From positions 1,589,920-1,653,919 of the forward strand of contig RPFO01000648.1 of the NCBI GenBank assembly GCA_009746045.1: 64,000 nucleotides of DNA. Reading direction: 5' to 3'. The notes under the pieces are model-generated. The model did not search any database. It worked only from the letters and a program-made list of their open reading frames with translations, and was not told the origin of the DNA. This document shows, piece after piece, positions 10,783 to 22,056 of this stretch. Numbering within the stretch: position 1 is the stretch's first letter; every line of letters starts with the position of its first letter. The position numbers were made by a program, and so were the translations under genes. The stretch comes from Mesostigma viride. Taxonomy: Eukaryota; Streptophyta; Mesostigmatophyceae; Mesostigmatales; Mesostigmataceae.

Positions 10783-11354
10783 TGTTACGCCGCGGATATC
10801 TACCTCCACCTCTACCTCTAATGGGCCTGATACTACCTAAACTGGTCAGGCCTCCTCTACTCAACCCTCTGGCGAAAGACGAACGTGACGGAGCTGATCT
10901 CAATGCATTAACGTATGTGTTACTATAATACGCCATACAACCATTATCAAAACCCGTTTACTCCAGGAATAGAGGAAGGAAACACAACTACACTGCCGTG
11001 ACCCAAGCCTAAATGTGTCAATTCATTTAACACACGCCGAGTGCACACACAAGGGGTAGAACGCGCATAAATGGTCACCAACGGTCCAACACGCTCGGGC
11101 CGACATGGCCCTCGCCTACAGATGCACGCTGGTCCACTACATCTACTGATGCACGCTGGTCCACTACATTCTACCACAGGATCAGGACCACTAGTAAAGT
11201 ACGCGGCGCGGCGCCCAACGGCACCCAATGTACCACAGTACTGTTACGAGGACAATAATGTCCCGGTAGGAGCCTAAACGTAAACCTAGGGACAACCGAG
11301 GCAAAAGACCTAATTTACGTCCGTAACTACAACGAATTGTTACGCGACGTAACA
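10783..11354 (-). repeat. 3' LTR of gypsy-1
   Basis: On the minus strand the LTR runs from TGTTACGTCGCG to CGCGGCGTAACA, with inverted TGTTACG/CGTAACA ends. A G-rich polypurine tract lies next to it on the interior side (about 11355-11365, seen as a C-run on the plus strand). Between it and ORF3 (11355-11722) there is only untranslated sequence. Confidence 0.95.
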
Positions 11355-11722
11355 CCTCCCCCCCCACAAAGGTAGGGAGCCCTCTCCCTACGCACAGGGA
11401 GGAAAACAAGGGGTAGGAAACCTAATGCACCCAGCACACACTAACACAGTCGGCAGGCCATCCAAGATACAAGCACCAATAGTTCACACGGTCTCCACCA
11501 CCACGCCTGGAGGTGTAGGGTTAGCCAGCACCAAGCCTGGTGGTAGGTTCCCCTAACTGCCTGGAACAAAGTCCTTGCCGGGGGGAACGGCACTGGGCAG
11601 GACACACAGAGTAAACCAATCAGCACCAAGGACCAAGAACGACCAGTCAACTGGCCAGAACATGAGGGCGACTCTACATACCGGAGGGACAACACCCTCA
11701 GGTCGGGCCTAAGGCCCTCTAT

Positions 11723-14009
11723 CTAATGGCCATCCGTCTGGTAGGTACCACGGGAGGCCAGCAGGACATCCAGGTAAGCCTGGTAGTGAGACACATCCTC
11801 AGCATTGTCGTGCCTATCTACAGTGAGGAAAACATCGGCCCACACGCCGTCAGGGAAAAGTCCCAGGAAGGCCCAGTAGTACCTATGCTGTGTAAGAACG
11901 ACCTGGCCCCGGGCCCAGTCCAGGAAACCGCAGGCAAAGAGGCGTAGGAAAGGCTCTACCGCGATCAGGCAGAGAGCCCGAAGGAGCAGGCGATGATACC
12001 GGATCCGAGGGCGCATACCCGTCGGGAAAAACAGATCTACCAGGGGCTCCACGTTGGACGGCCACAACCGGATGTGCCGAATCTCGCGGGAGCGCCACCG
12101 GCGGGCACACTGTCGCGACCCGAACGTCTCGAGGTAGTCGCTAGCCCGGGGAGGAGGATGACCCCGAGAGTCCAAACCCTGGCCCGGGATGGGCGCTGGA
12201 CGACGGGCATCCCACTCTAGGATGGGCTGAAGGACGGTGCTGTACGTGGCACCCGGCACCGCAGGAAAATCTACCGTAAGAGCATCTGAGGCCATAATGC
12301 CCAGAGGCGGAGGGTAAGCCCACTGGAACCCGCCGTAGGTGTCCAAGTCATTGTGGCGCCGCGCCCAGCGGTACAGGACGCGCCGAACCAGGATCTCACC
12401 CTGGAACACCGGATCAGCCAAAATAACCATGTCGAAAGGAGGCCGATCAGTCTCAACTGGTAGGTTACGGTCCCGCGGCGCCCGACACACCTGGGAGAAC
12501 CCGTAGGACATGGGCGAAATGGCCAGCTCGGCGGAGGCGCGCGGCAGGTCACACTGGCGGCAAGCGAGCGCAGACATACCATACCCAAGACAGGCGTGTC
12601 GCGCGACTCCGGAGTCGCATGCACCACAGAAGGGGCCCGATCCCGATCGCCCTCTGACAACTCCCGAAGGGAATCGGCAGCGCGGGTGGCGCGCGGGTCA
12701 GAGCCACTGGACCGAACAACCGCAGCCAAAGACCGCGGGGCCGAAGGGGCAGGGGCCGACGAAGGGGTAGGAACCGGCACAGGCGCAGAAGGTGCCGGTA
12801 CAACAGGGGGCCGCGTCGGACCCGATGCCGCAGGGGGTCGCGACGGACCCGCCTCCGCAACTGGCGCGCCGGTCTCTGGGGGTGGAGCACCACCAGGCCA
12901 CATGTTGAAAATAGGACCCGTGGGGACAGGCAATCCGGCATACGACTGGTTACCGTCCAAGCTCCAGTCAGGCACCGGGATCCTCTGCGGAGGACCGCCC
13001 TCCCAAAGCCTGGGAAGACCGCCCGGGTCGCTGAAGAAACCCCGCGAGGGCGGCGCTGACGTGGTGGGCGGCTCGGACGCGGCGGCGGCGGGCGCTGCCA
13101 CTGGGACGGCGGACTCGCGCCGAGGCGCAGGTACGTCAGTAGCAGGCGCAGCGGTAGCCGAAGGCGTAGGAGCTGCAGCACCAGAGGGAACCGTAGACGC
13201 CGAGGCGACCGAAGGGGAAGGGGGCACAGCTGCAACAGACACCCCACCTGGCGTGGCTGGAGCGTGCGCCTGGGCCGCCATGAAGGCCCCGAAGGCCGCC
13301 GTCAGGGACTGGATCTGCGCCTGCATCGCAGAAACTGTCGCCGCAAGAGGATCAGGCTCACGACCAGAGCCCGAAGGGGTAGGCTCCACCGATGCGCACA
13401 GGACCGACCTCGGTGAAGACGGGACAGGGGAAGGCGCCGACACTGAAGAGGAGGACGCCGCAGGGGAGGCCGAATACTCAGGGGAATACTGCGCCTCTAC
13501 CGGCGCGTCCGTAGGGGTAGGGTCGCCCAATCCTACGCCCGCGTTCTGGTCTGCTATCTCCATGAACTCTACGGCCCGTAAAGGTCGCAGGGGTTCTCAT
13601 CCATTTCCGCATCACCCTCGGCCGGAAGCCAGGGGAACACATCCCGTAGGCAGGAGCGGCCCACAGGGGTAGAAAGGTAGGAAAACACCCTGGGGCACTG
13701 GAGAATCGCAGCTATCTGTCCCAGGGCTGGACAGCTGGAGCCACATTCTAGCAAACAGTGGCCGGCATCGTCGAACCCGTGCAAAACAAGCTGATGCGGT
13801 TCAGCAGGGGAAGGACCGTACCACGTGACCCCGAAGAGAGCCGCCCTGACTAGGCCCGCATGCTGGGCCTGGAGGGCCGGATGCACGACGCCACCCGGGA
13901 AACTAGACCGTGACACCCAACGGCCCGGAAGGGCCTCGAAGTACAGCTCAGGGTCCGGTAGGGGCAGGGACGGCAGCGGGCTCTCAGCCGGAGGGGTAGG
14001 CTCTGACAT
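11723..14009 (-). pseudogene. Gypsy-1 ORF3, unknown protein in the env position
   Basis: The protein lies between pol and the 3' LTR, where retrovirus-like elements carry env, but no signal peptide or clear fusion-protein features were seen. From the ATG at 14009 it has a conserved 140-residue N-terminal domain, a short helical segment (MQAQIQSL, about 13320), a long Pro/Ala/Ser-rich linker, and a conserved 284-residue C-terminal domain starting MSALACRQC with a CxxC pair. Frame changes near 13575 (T-run) and 12600 (one base missing) break it here. The same positions are intact in gypsy-2, so the ancestral frame was about 790 residues. No function is recognised. Confidence 0.7.
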
Positions 14010-14085
14010 GACGGCTGCGGAGGGGAGGGGACAACCAACCACCCGTCGACAGCAGACATAACATAAGAGAGGAGAAGGCCTACAA

Positions 14086-17000
14086 CTAGAGCTTGTGCAG
14101 GGTTTTATATTCCTGCAGCAGGCGACTACACCCATCTAGCTCACTCTCCGTATACCAAACCTTATCTACTTCACTACGAGCATACATCCACTTCACTTTA
14201 TACTGACGCTGGGTACCGCGGCCCTTTTTGATATCTCTATGGGCCACGATGCTTTCTACTTCGTCTTCTACTTCCCCAGTGTCAGGGTTATGCTCTAAAG
14301 GGGCAGGCGCTAACTCCCTGCCAGCGAACGTACTAGGATGGTACAGTTTAAGCTGGCTCCTATGGAAGGTGTTTGAATGCGTTTGCCAGGAGGTAGGGAT
14401 ATCGACTTTATATAAGAAATTTCCTACCCTAGACAACACATGGAAGGGTCCTAAGAAGGCGGGCCTAAGTTTGACCTTCAGTTCTGCTTCAAACTTATGA
14501 GCAAAACGGCCAACACGGGGGCCTTCTACTAATACTAGATCTCCTATTTCTATCTCAGGTGCTCGTCTATCTAAGGAGGCACGCAACCTAGCAAGGTACT
14601 TAGCCTGAGCTTTTTGGTACCCTGAGATCGCGTGGTCATGAGCAGTTTTCATTCTATCTAGTAAGGACTGTACACCTTCTACAGTATCTCGGGACACATC
14701 ATCCTTGTCCCGTAGAGGACTAGCTAAGAGAGAGGTAGGGGTAAGGGGCTGTCTACCAGTATCTAAGAAGAAGGGCGTATATCCATGCGCAGCTTGGGGA
14801 CAATTGTTGAGGGAGAACTCTACCAAACATAAATAATCCTCCCAATCACTACCCGAGCCATTAACATAGTGCCTAAGCGCTTCTTCTACTACCCTATTAA
14901 GACGCTCTACTAAATGAGAGGAGGAGGAGTGGTAGGCAGTACCGTAGGTAACCTTGGTACCGATGGCAGCGAAAAACTGCTGCCAAAAATCTGAGGTAAA
15001 TAATTTATCCTTATCACTAATAAACTGCCTACTCAATCCATGATATCTATATACATTATTGAGGTATAGGCGTGCGCAATCACGTGCGGTGAGTTCTAAA
15101 GGACACGGCACAAGATGGCACATACGAGTAAAACGATCTATGAACACAAGGATTTGGGCATTGCCCCTATCATTCTTTCTAAAAGGTCCTACAAAATCCA
15201 TCATGATAGAATCCCAAGGCATGATGGGGTCAGGCAAGGTCCTAGGTTCTGCTATCTGTCCTACATTATTGGGTTTCATTTCCTGGCAAGATTGACAAGT
15301 TCTAACATACTCATCTACATCCTTATAAAGGGAAGGCCAGTAATAAGAGCGGGCTACTAGGTCCCGTACCCGTTTACCACCCTGATGAGCAGCTAAGTCA
15401 TGCAACTCAAAGAGCAAGGAGGAGCGACAGATAGGAGGGACATACAGGCGCCATTGAGGGGGAGAATCTGCTATCTGCACATATAAAAACCCACCTACAA
15501 ATTTACAAGGGTGCTTGCCTAATTGTTGGGGATGTGCAGCAATGGCAGCTAATGCTTCCGGCTCAGTGGCCGTAAATCTACTAATAAGGCGTTCAAGATC
15601 AGAGGTAGGCATCGCTACAGAAGTATCCAGAACAGGTTTAAAGAGATCTCCTACCGCCTTGCCAAAGAGAAGGGGAGGTCCTAGAGGGACTACGTTTTCA
15701 TAAGACTTTCCTGACCTAGTCGCTATATGGCTAAGCGGTATAGAAATTTTATTTTTCCCCTCCCCCCCCACCGAGGCCACGGGAAGGGCCTCACACGGGA
15801 GAGAGAGTCCTACGTGAGAAAGGAGATCAGGCATGCGAACAGCTGTATGAAAGAGGTAGGCATAGGATTCATCATCAGGTAGTTCACCATAAGGGGTTAC
15901 ACCCATAGTAGTAGGAACTAGAGTAGTATTGAGAACATCAAGGTCCTCGAAGAAGGAATAGTCTGCACGACGAGAGAGTGCATCTGGTACTATGTTATCT
16001 ACACCCTTGACATACTGAAGTTTAAAAGGGGAAAACTGTGCTAAAAATTCCATCCAGCGCGCTTGCCGAGGGGTAAGGTTGGGTTGGGAGAGAAGATGGG
16101 TAAGGGGACGATGATCCGTTTGGATAACTAACCTATAAGGATCTAGCTCACAGGGTTCATTCAGGCAGACATCAAATTGAGCACCTTTAAGGAAGTGCTG
16201 CCACGCGTGGCAACAATACACCACAGCTAAGAGTTCCTGCTGGTGTACGGGATAGTTACGCTCCGCAGGGAGCATTGTCCTAGAGATATACTCAATTGGC
16301 TGTAAGCCCTGACCCTGATCCTGGAGAAGGACACCACCTATAGCTACTTTACTAGCATCTGTAGCCACAACAAAGGGTTTAGTAGTATCCGGTAGGATGA
16401 GTACAGGAGGGGAAAGGAGTAGGGATTTTAGGCACTGAAAAGCCGACTGACATTCACTACTCCAAACAAAGGGGATATCCTTCTTTAATAAATGATTAAT
16501 AGGGGCTGCTATAGTTGCGAAACGCGGGATAAAACGCCTATAGTAAGAAGCAATTCCTAGGAAACTACGTACACCTTTAACGTCGGTAGGAGTAGGCCAT
16601 TCCTGAATTGACTTAGTTTTATCCGGGTCGGTAGCGACCCCGGCATCTGACAGAACGTGCCCTAAAAATGGGACACTCCTACCCGAACGCACTTTAGCAC
16701 GGCGCGCCCACAAAGAATTTTCAGCCATTATTTCTAATACTTTCTTTAAATCACGTAGGTGCGTTTCAAAATCAGGAGAGTAAATAAGAATATCATCTAA
16801 GTAAGCTTGAGCACAAGAACGGTCATGCTCAGATAAAGAAACAGAGGAGAAGGAAGGATCCTTTAAATCAGAGGACACCTGAGGAAGATGAGAATTTCCC
16901 ATAACAGGTCTAAGCACTTCATTCATTAACATTTGAAAAGAGGCAGGCGAGTTACAGAGTCCCATAGCCGCTACTCTAAACTGGTAATGACCAAAAGGGG

Positions 17001-17487
17001 TAGCAAAGGCGGTTTTATGGCAATCCTCAGGAGCTATCCGCAACTGCCAAAAACCATCCGCACAATCCAGTACTGTGAAACAAGTGGAACCTTTAACCTT
17101 ATTAAATATATCATCAATACGAGGTAGAGGGTATTTAGACTTCACAGTAATATCATTCAACTTCCTATAATCAGTAACTAGGCGAAACTTGCCATTTGGC
17201 TTAGGGACTAACAGGACACCAGCTGAGTAGGGGGAGTTACTAGGCTCTATCAATCCTGCTTCTAATAGTGACACTAAAATCTGTTTTAGTTCCTTTAACT
17301 CGGTAGGGCCCATTCTATACATCGGAGAGTGCGTAGGAACTGCACCGTCCTTGATAACTACACGGTGTAAAACAGAACGAGGAGGAGGATAAGAAGGAGT
17401 CTTTTCTTCAAAAACCTTTGAGGAATCTATCACAGCCATGTATCTTACTATTTCATTTTCAGTAAATCCCACTCCTATTGTATCCAC
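14086..17487 (-). CDS. pol: Gypsy-1 Pol: RT, RNase H, integrase, chromodomain
   Basis: An uninterrupted 1,133-residue frame. RT blocks include LVPKPNGKFRLVTDYRKLN and the YLDD active site (about 16795). RNase H follows (VVATDASK and TDHRPLTHLLSQ). Integrase has an HHCC zinc domain (about 15390-15285; CQSCQ) and the catalytic D, D, E around 15195, 15020 and 14910. The C-terminal 60 residues are a chromodomain (EVESIVAHR, then YKVKW), placing it among chromoviruses, whose chromodomain directs integration to marked chromatin. Its upstream end is created by the PLV insertion: the protease part lies at 57128-57836. The best preserved pol in the window. Confidence 0.93.
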   Translation of the reverse strand: MDTIGVGFTENEIVRYMAVIDSSKVFEEKTPSYPPPRSVLHRVVIKDGAVPTHSPMYRMGPTELKELKQILVSLLEAGLIEPSNSPYSAGVLLVPKPNGKFRLVTDYRKLNDITVKSKYPLPRIDDIFNKVKGSTCFTVLDCADGFWQLRIAPEDCHKTAFATPFGHYQFRVAAMGLCNSPASFQMLMNEVLRPVMGNSHLPQVSSDLKDPSFSSVSLSEHDRSCAQAYLDDILIYSPDFETHLRDLKKVLEIMAENSLWARRAKVRSGRSVPFLGHVLSDAGVATDPDKTKSIQEWPTPTDVKGVRSFLGIASYYRRFIPRFATIAAPINHLLKKDIPFVWSSECQSAFQCLKSLLLSPPVLILPDTTKPFVVATDASKVAIGGVLLQDQGQGLQPIEYISRTMLPAERNYPVHQQELLAVVYCCHAWQHFLKGAQFDVCLNEPCELDPYRLVIQTDHRPLTHLLSQPNLTPRQARWMEFLAQFSPFKLQYVKGVDNIVPDALSRRADYSFFEDLDVLNTTLVPTTMGVTPYGELPDDESYAYLFHTAVRMPDLLSHVGLSLPCEALPVASVGGEGKNKISIPLSHIATRSGKSYENVVPLGPPLLFGKAVGDLFKPVLDTSVAMPTSDLERLISRFTATEPEALAAIAAHPQQLGKHPCKFVGGFLYVQIADSPPQWRLYVPPICRSSLLFELHDLAAHQGGKRVRDLVARSYYWPSLYKDVDEYVRTCQSCQEMKPNNVGQIAEPRTLPDPIMPWDSIMMDFVGPFRKNDRGNAQILVFIDRFTRMCHLVPCPLELTARDCARLYLNNVYRYHGLSRQFISDKDKLFTSDFWQQFFAAIGTKVTYGTAYHSSSSHLVERLNRVVEEALRHYVNGSGSDWEDYLCLVEFSLNNCPQAAHGYTPFFLDTGRQPLTPTSLLASPLRDKDDVSRDTVEGVQSLLDRMKTAHDHAISGYQKAQAKYLARLRASLDRRAPEIEIGDLVLVEGPRVGRFAHKFEAELKVKLRPAFLGPFHVLSRVGNFLYKVDIPTSWQTHSNTFHRSQLKLYHPSTFAGRELAPAPLEHNPDTGEVEDEVESIVAHRDIKKGRGTQRQYKVKWMYARSEVDKVWYTESELDGCSRLLQEYKTLHKL

Positions 17488-17511
17488 TGTGTTTATATAT
17501 ATATAACCCCT

Positions 17512-17585
17512 ATTGAGTGATAGGGGCTTGTGGGGTACCGGGGAGCTATTATTGAGTGATGATGATTGAGTGATAATTGAGTGAT
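17512..17585 (+). repeat. ATTGAGTGAT iterons at the PLV end
   Basis: Exact copies of ATTGAGTGAT start at 17512, 17551, 17565 and 17576; the mirror set lies in the right TIR (about 57040-57115). Clustered short repeats at a linear DNA end could bind an origin-binding protein, which fits the element's origin-binding-type helicase. The role is inferred. Confidence 0.75.
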
Positions 17586-17798
17586 GAAATATTGGAGTTT
17601 TTTGACTTTTTTACTGACACCCGTCACGGGCTTACTGGCCCTTCTCAACCCCCGCCAACCTTGGCTCAAGGATCGCCGGGCTTTAGAGGTGCTTTATAAT
17701 GCTGGCATCCGTCACCACCAGCCGTGGGTCTGCCGCCTACCGATCCCCTCCTACTCCCGAGCCTGGGGGTGCGATGGTTCGTGACGGGCGTGAAAAGT

Positions 17799-18174
17799 GT
17801 GACTTCCGTTTTGCTCAACCATGACCGACCGCGGACAGCGGGGTGGGTGAAAACTGTGGGAGAGGGTGTAGCGTTCTGCTCAACTTTTATAACAAAAGCA
17901 TTCAAAAGTTGAGCAGAACGCGGGACCTCGAAAAGTCAAGCTCACCGCCCAGCGCGCACCCGGGTCGATGGGCGGCGTGAAAAAATGTGACTTCCGTTTT
18001 GCTCAACCATGACCGACCGCGGACAGCGGGGGTGTGTGAGAACAGCGGGAGAAGGTTCAGCGTTCTGCTCAACTTTTATAACAAAAGCATTCAAAAGTTG
18101 AGCAGAACGCGGGACCTCGAAAAGTCAAGCTCACCGCCCAGCGCGCACCCGGGTCGCTGGAAAACCCAGCCCTG
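17799..18174 (+). repeat. Two 188-bp direct repeats with 51-bp hairpins
   Basis: GTGACTTCCG starts at 17799 and again at 17987. Each unit contains a perfect 18-bp stem with a 15-nt loop (17871-17921 and 18060-18110; stem starting GCGTTCTGCTC). The right TIR carries the same pair (56516-56566 and 56705-56755). Perfect stems conserved four times suggest a cis-acting role in replication, end processing or packaging; this is inference. Confidence 0.88.
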
Positions 18175-18390
18175 GTCGGGAAATTCGCGGAACTTTCGTG
18201 CAGGGGTCTGCGTCCTCGCGGTACTCGGGAAGGGCGGGAGAGGGGGTGGCGGGGTTTAGGGTCTTTTTTTTCAAAAAGGATGCGCCACTTTCAAAAAATG
18301 TCTAAGCGTATTTGTGGGTGTTAACCGGCAAGGGATTTCTATTTGGAGCCCTGGTCAGGCATAGTCATCGCTGCCGTTTTTGCCCCTGAT

Positions 18391-21300
18391 TTAACGAAAC
18401 GCAAACTGATAGTCACTAGGCATCTTGAACTCCCTTACTTTCCTGATATCTTCCGCTATCTCTGCCTGCTTCCCCCACCATTCTGGCTTATACTTCTCAA
18501 AGAATTCGATCATGCACTCTTTAGAGACGTAGGCGTCGCTTGCCTTCTCGTGCTCCTCGCGCCAAGTTCTCGTATTAATGCCCAACGTGGACGCGAGGAT
18601 GGACTCGAGGACCCCCACACACTGCTCGAAACTTAGACACCCAGGTCCGTTCTTGCTCCTCCTTTGATACCCAAACACCGACCGGAACTTCCCCTGGTAA
18701 GTGTACATCCAATCCCGGTCGAGTTTGTTCACCGCCTCAGTCAGCCTCTCGCGGCTGATAGCCGTCGACGATGCACTCTTGCCGTCTAAGCAGAACTCCA
18801 TGATCCCACTGCCAGCCAGCAGTTTTCTGGCCATCGTGAGGCGGTAGGCGTGATCGATCTTCTTGTTCTTGACGAGCCCGAAGACGTTCTCACTCTTCCT
18901 CGCGCGGTCGTCGACGATGCCCTCGCCAATCGCCGCCTCCCATCCGAGCTCTGTCACGCGAGAGTACTGCTCCCTGGCATGGTACGTCTCGCGAGCCTTT
19001 TCATCGGCCAGCTCCTTGATGAGGCCCTCGTCTATGAGGTCCTCTGATATCTTGTACCGGTCATGACACAGTTCGTACATCTCGACGAGCTTGCACTCGG
19101 CGTCTGTCAATATCGCGTCACGGTCACCTGCCCTCGCCGTGAGTTCGCGGTACTCCTCGGCGCTGATCATCCGCGGCTCAAACTCTCCCTTCTCTATTTT
19201 CTTCAGCTTTGGTGCCTCTTCCGACCTGCCCGCCTGGACTTCTCCTGCTATCTTGTAACCATACCGCTCCCTCAGCGTCCTTATCATAAGTTCGTCGTAA
19301 TGGCTCCTTGACGCCCCTAATGCTTCTAGGTTGCGGCACAGTAAATTGTACGCTGGGGATGTGTCGCCAAAAAGGCGCTCCCCGTCCTCGCCCCATGAAC
19401 TAATGACGCTAGATTTCAACCCTTTCATCATCATGAACATCTCGTCGACTTGTTGGCGAGTGTGGCTCTTGATCAGCTTGAAATCCGCAAGCGGTCTGGT
19501 TGCGGGCGTGGTCGAGTCGAGGTAGAAAACGTGCACGTCGCCCTCTCGCAGCTGCCTTACGCGGTGCATTTGTTGGAGTGTAGTGGTGTATGGGGCGTGC
19601 TTGTCACTGTTCCGAGCCATGACGATCATCGAGTCGAACGTGGGAAGGGTGTACGAAACGCCAACGGATATGGTCGGACTGTACTCGAGGTATTGGACAT
19701 CTTTCCACGCCTCGTTCGCTCCCAGGTCGAGGTCGCCCTTCGGCGTCTTGCTGGTGTATCGGCGCGTGTTGACACCGTTGAGAGAGTCTCCGAGCTGTTC
19801 GCGGACCCTGTCGAGCGTGCCGCCTGCCTCAGAACTGACCAGCACGAACGTCTTGCCAGCGTCCAGAAACTTCTTTGCCTGCTTCGACGCCTGGTATATC
19901 CACTCCTTCTCGCACCCCCTCCCTGGCTTGATGCGTGTAAAATGTAACACCCTGTTAGTAGGTCTAACGTACTCGTTGTTGATGACGCGAAAGTCCGTGG
20001 CTGGTCTGTGGGACCTGATGAAGTTAACAGCCCCTGCCGTGATGTTGGCATCCGATGCTATCAATACTTTGGCGTTCGTGATGATGTCCATGAGTGCCTT
20101 GAAAACGTTCTCTCGGTCCCTCATGACGGCATTAGACAAGGCGTTAAAAATGCTGTCGACCTCGTCCAAGATAACGACGTCGAATCTGCGGTCCTGTAGG
20201 CGCAGGATGCTGTTGAGGACTACCAGCACGCGTGGGTGGGTGATCCAATAGTCATTGGCGCCTTCCTCCTTGCGAGAGTTCTTGAGATAGTTGAGGAAGT
20301 ATCTGTAATCAGCCAGCAGTTCAGCACGCGTTCTCGTTTTGCCGCCGTTCAGGGCTGGATCAATGACATCTTTGTTGAGGTTGTACTCTTCCTGCCTGGA
20401 TAGGGAGATGTTGGCGAACATCAGCAACACTCGCGCATCTTTGTAGAGATTGAGGACCGCCGCGATCATGGCGCGGTTTGCCTCTGATTTCCCAGTGCCC
20501 ATGCTCGACTGGGTGATGTACGTGAGCTTCTCGGTGCTGCCTGGATGGAGGGAGTGCACGATCGGCGCCAGGTCGAAGTGGCGCACCTTCCCCTCGCTGT
20601 ACACCTCGGTGAACTCGACCTTGTCGGAGATGTACTCGAACCGGTCGGCGATCTTGATGTGCGTCTTGCACGGTTTGGGCTTCTCGGCCCAACAGGTGTA
20701 CGCCACCTCACCGTCGCTATACTCCTCGACCCTTGGCCCGTGACCTGGACTGTTGTGGCTCTCCTTGCATATCAGACACTTGGTGCCTGGGTCCAATGTA
20801 AAGCGAGAGACTTTGACGGCGCCCCCGCGCATAACAGAAAACTGTTCCTGTGTATTCATGTACCTGGACCCTGGCGACACCTTCGCGATGGCCTCGACTG
20901 ATCTGGCGACTTTCGAAGCGTCCACAAACGTCCCAGAAACGGTTTTCCACATAGAGATGGACGCACTGGGAGCCCTCCTTCCAGCGTTTCCGGATTTCTT
21001 CATGTAGTGCTCCTTCCACCCCTCGGGCATCTCGACGGTCTGGACGCCTGTCTGGTCGGTTGTGGGGTAAATGTTGACTAGATGGTCCTTGATGTCGTCC
21101 GACCCGCTGATGATGCGCAATACCGCGTTGGGGTCGTGCTGGCCAAACTTGTGGTGGCCCACCATCCGAAAACATCTGTTTTTCGTGTAAATCGACTCAT
21201 CGATAACCAGCTTGATGTTTCCATCCGTCGCGCAGTCCTTGGGGATGTCCGCAAACGTCTCCCATTTTTTCTGGATGTACGGCCAACCCTTCTCTCGGTT

Positions 21301-21863
21301 GATGAGGAGCGCCGCGTCTTTGTGAAATGTCGAGTCGGGGTCGAGGAAGTGGCTGCGGACATAATAGCCAAATTCGTTGATGATGTAGTGTCTCGCGGCC
21401 AGGTCGGTGGTTTTTAGGTATTTGACCACTATGTGAAATGACACCTTCATGCCGTCTCCTTTCTCTCTCGGTGAGCCTGAGATGAGATACTTGAAGCCGT
21501 CTGGGTTTTTTCCAGCACATCGAAGCAGAAGGCCTCAAAAATGCGTATGAAGTGGTGGAGCACGTCTGGGATGTCCTCTCCTTTTGGGTAGATGTCATCG
21601 AGGTCGAAGTGCATCCAGGAGGGGTGATCCTCCTTGACCATCTCGTAAAGGCAGTGCATGTCGATGTGTGGATGGTCGATACACTCCTTGTGAATTTCCA
21701 TAAGGTGTTCGACATCCCTGACGCTCGTGTACTTTTTGGCTGTTTTCTCGTCCTTGTCGAGGGCTGCCAAGAAAGGATGGCCTAGTTTCTCTCCATTGTC
21801 GATTGCCATCTGTTGGGCTGGGAGCCAGCGCGGGTTGTACTTCAGGTAAACTTTGGTCGTCAT
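18391..21863 (-). pseudogene. AEP primase fused to SF2 origin-binding-type helicase
   Basis: Expected to start replication by priming and unwinding viral DNA. The N-terminal primase (ATG at 21863) has HFDLDD (motif I, about residues 85-90), SFHIV (motif II) and VIDESIYTKNRCFRM (motif III), then a Cys/His zinc-binding stretch (CLIC to CWAEKPKPC). The helicase has Walker A GTGKS, DEVD (Walker B), SDAN, and QMHRVRQ (motif VI), the SF2 pattern of herpesvirus-type origin-binding helicases, not the SF3 type. A one-base frame change in an A-run near 21509 separates motif I from motif II. Total about 1,157 residues. A GTATAC box lies 11 nt before the ATG. Confidence 0.85.
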
Positions 21864-21874
21864 GATGAATGTGT

Positions 21875-21880
21875 GTATAC
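21875..21880 (-). promoter_or_regulatory. GTATAC box before the primase-helicase
   Basis: The palindromic box lies 11 nt upstream of the ATG at 21863. It matches the (G/C)TATA(C/G) box seen before other PLV genes, so it is a candidate viral promoter core. Confidence 0.5.
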
Positions 21881-22002
21881 CTCTATGCTTAGATTTTTTT
21901 TTCTGGCTGGACTCGGGTTGGAATTTTCTGGGTTGGACAAAAACTTGGATTTTATTAATCAATAAAAGAATAGACTTTCTCAATGGTCGAAAAAACCCGG
22001 GA

Positions 22003-22025
22003 CTTTTATAACTACGTTATAAAAG
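22003..22025. promoter_or_regulatory. Palindrome with TATAAAAG on both strands
   Basis: CTTTTATAAC, a 3-nt loop, then GTTATAAAAG form a perfect 10-bp stem. It lies between the recombinase stop codon (22057) and the primase start (21863). Each strand reads TATAAAAG, so it may be a TATA element for the primase-helicase or a transcript-end hairpin for the recombinase. Confidence 0.45.
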
Positions 22026-22056
22026 GGTGACAATCAATTTTCAACAAGTGAGCGAA

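Larger units (their letters stand above)
17506..18256 (+). repeat. Left terminal inverted repeat of the PLV
   Basis: About 751 bp match 56370-57121 in inverse orientation with very few differences. The outermost bases form a palindrome (CCCCTAT, 6-nt loop, ATAGGGG; 17507-17526). Inside are four ATTGAGTGAT repeats and two 188-bp direct repeats, each with a strong hairpin. It contains no gene. Bases 18257-18390, before the helicase stop codon, are AT-richer and show nothing further. Confidence 0.95.

Noticed and set aside
12596-13672. Long plus-strand open frame, Gly/Ala/Thr-rich
   Set aside because: It is antisense to the Pro/Ala-rich linker of gypsy-1 ORF3; GC-rich sequence without stops produces it.
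17581-18259. Small frames inside the PLV TIRs
   Set aside because: They consist of hairpin and direct-repeat sequence and appear in multiple frames of both TIRs.
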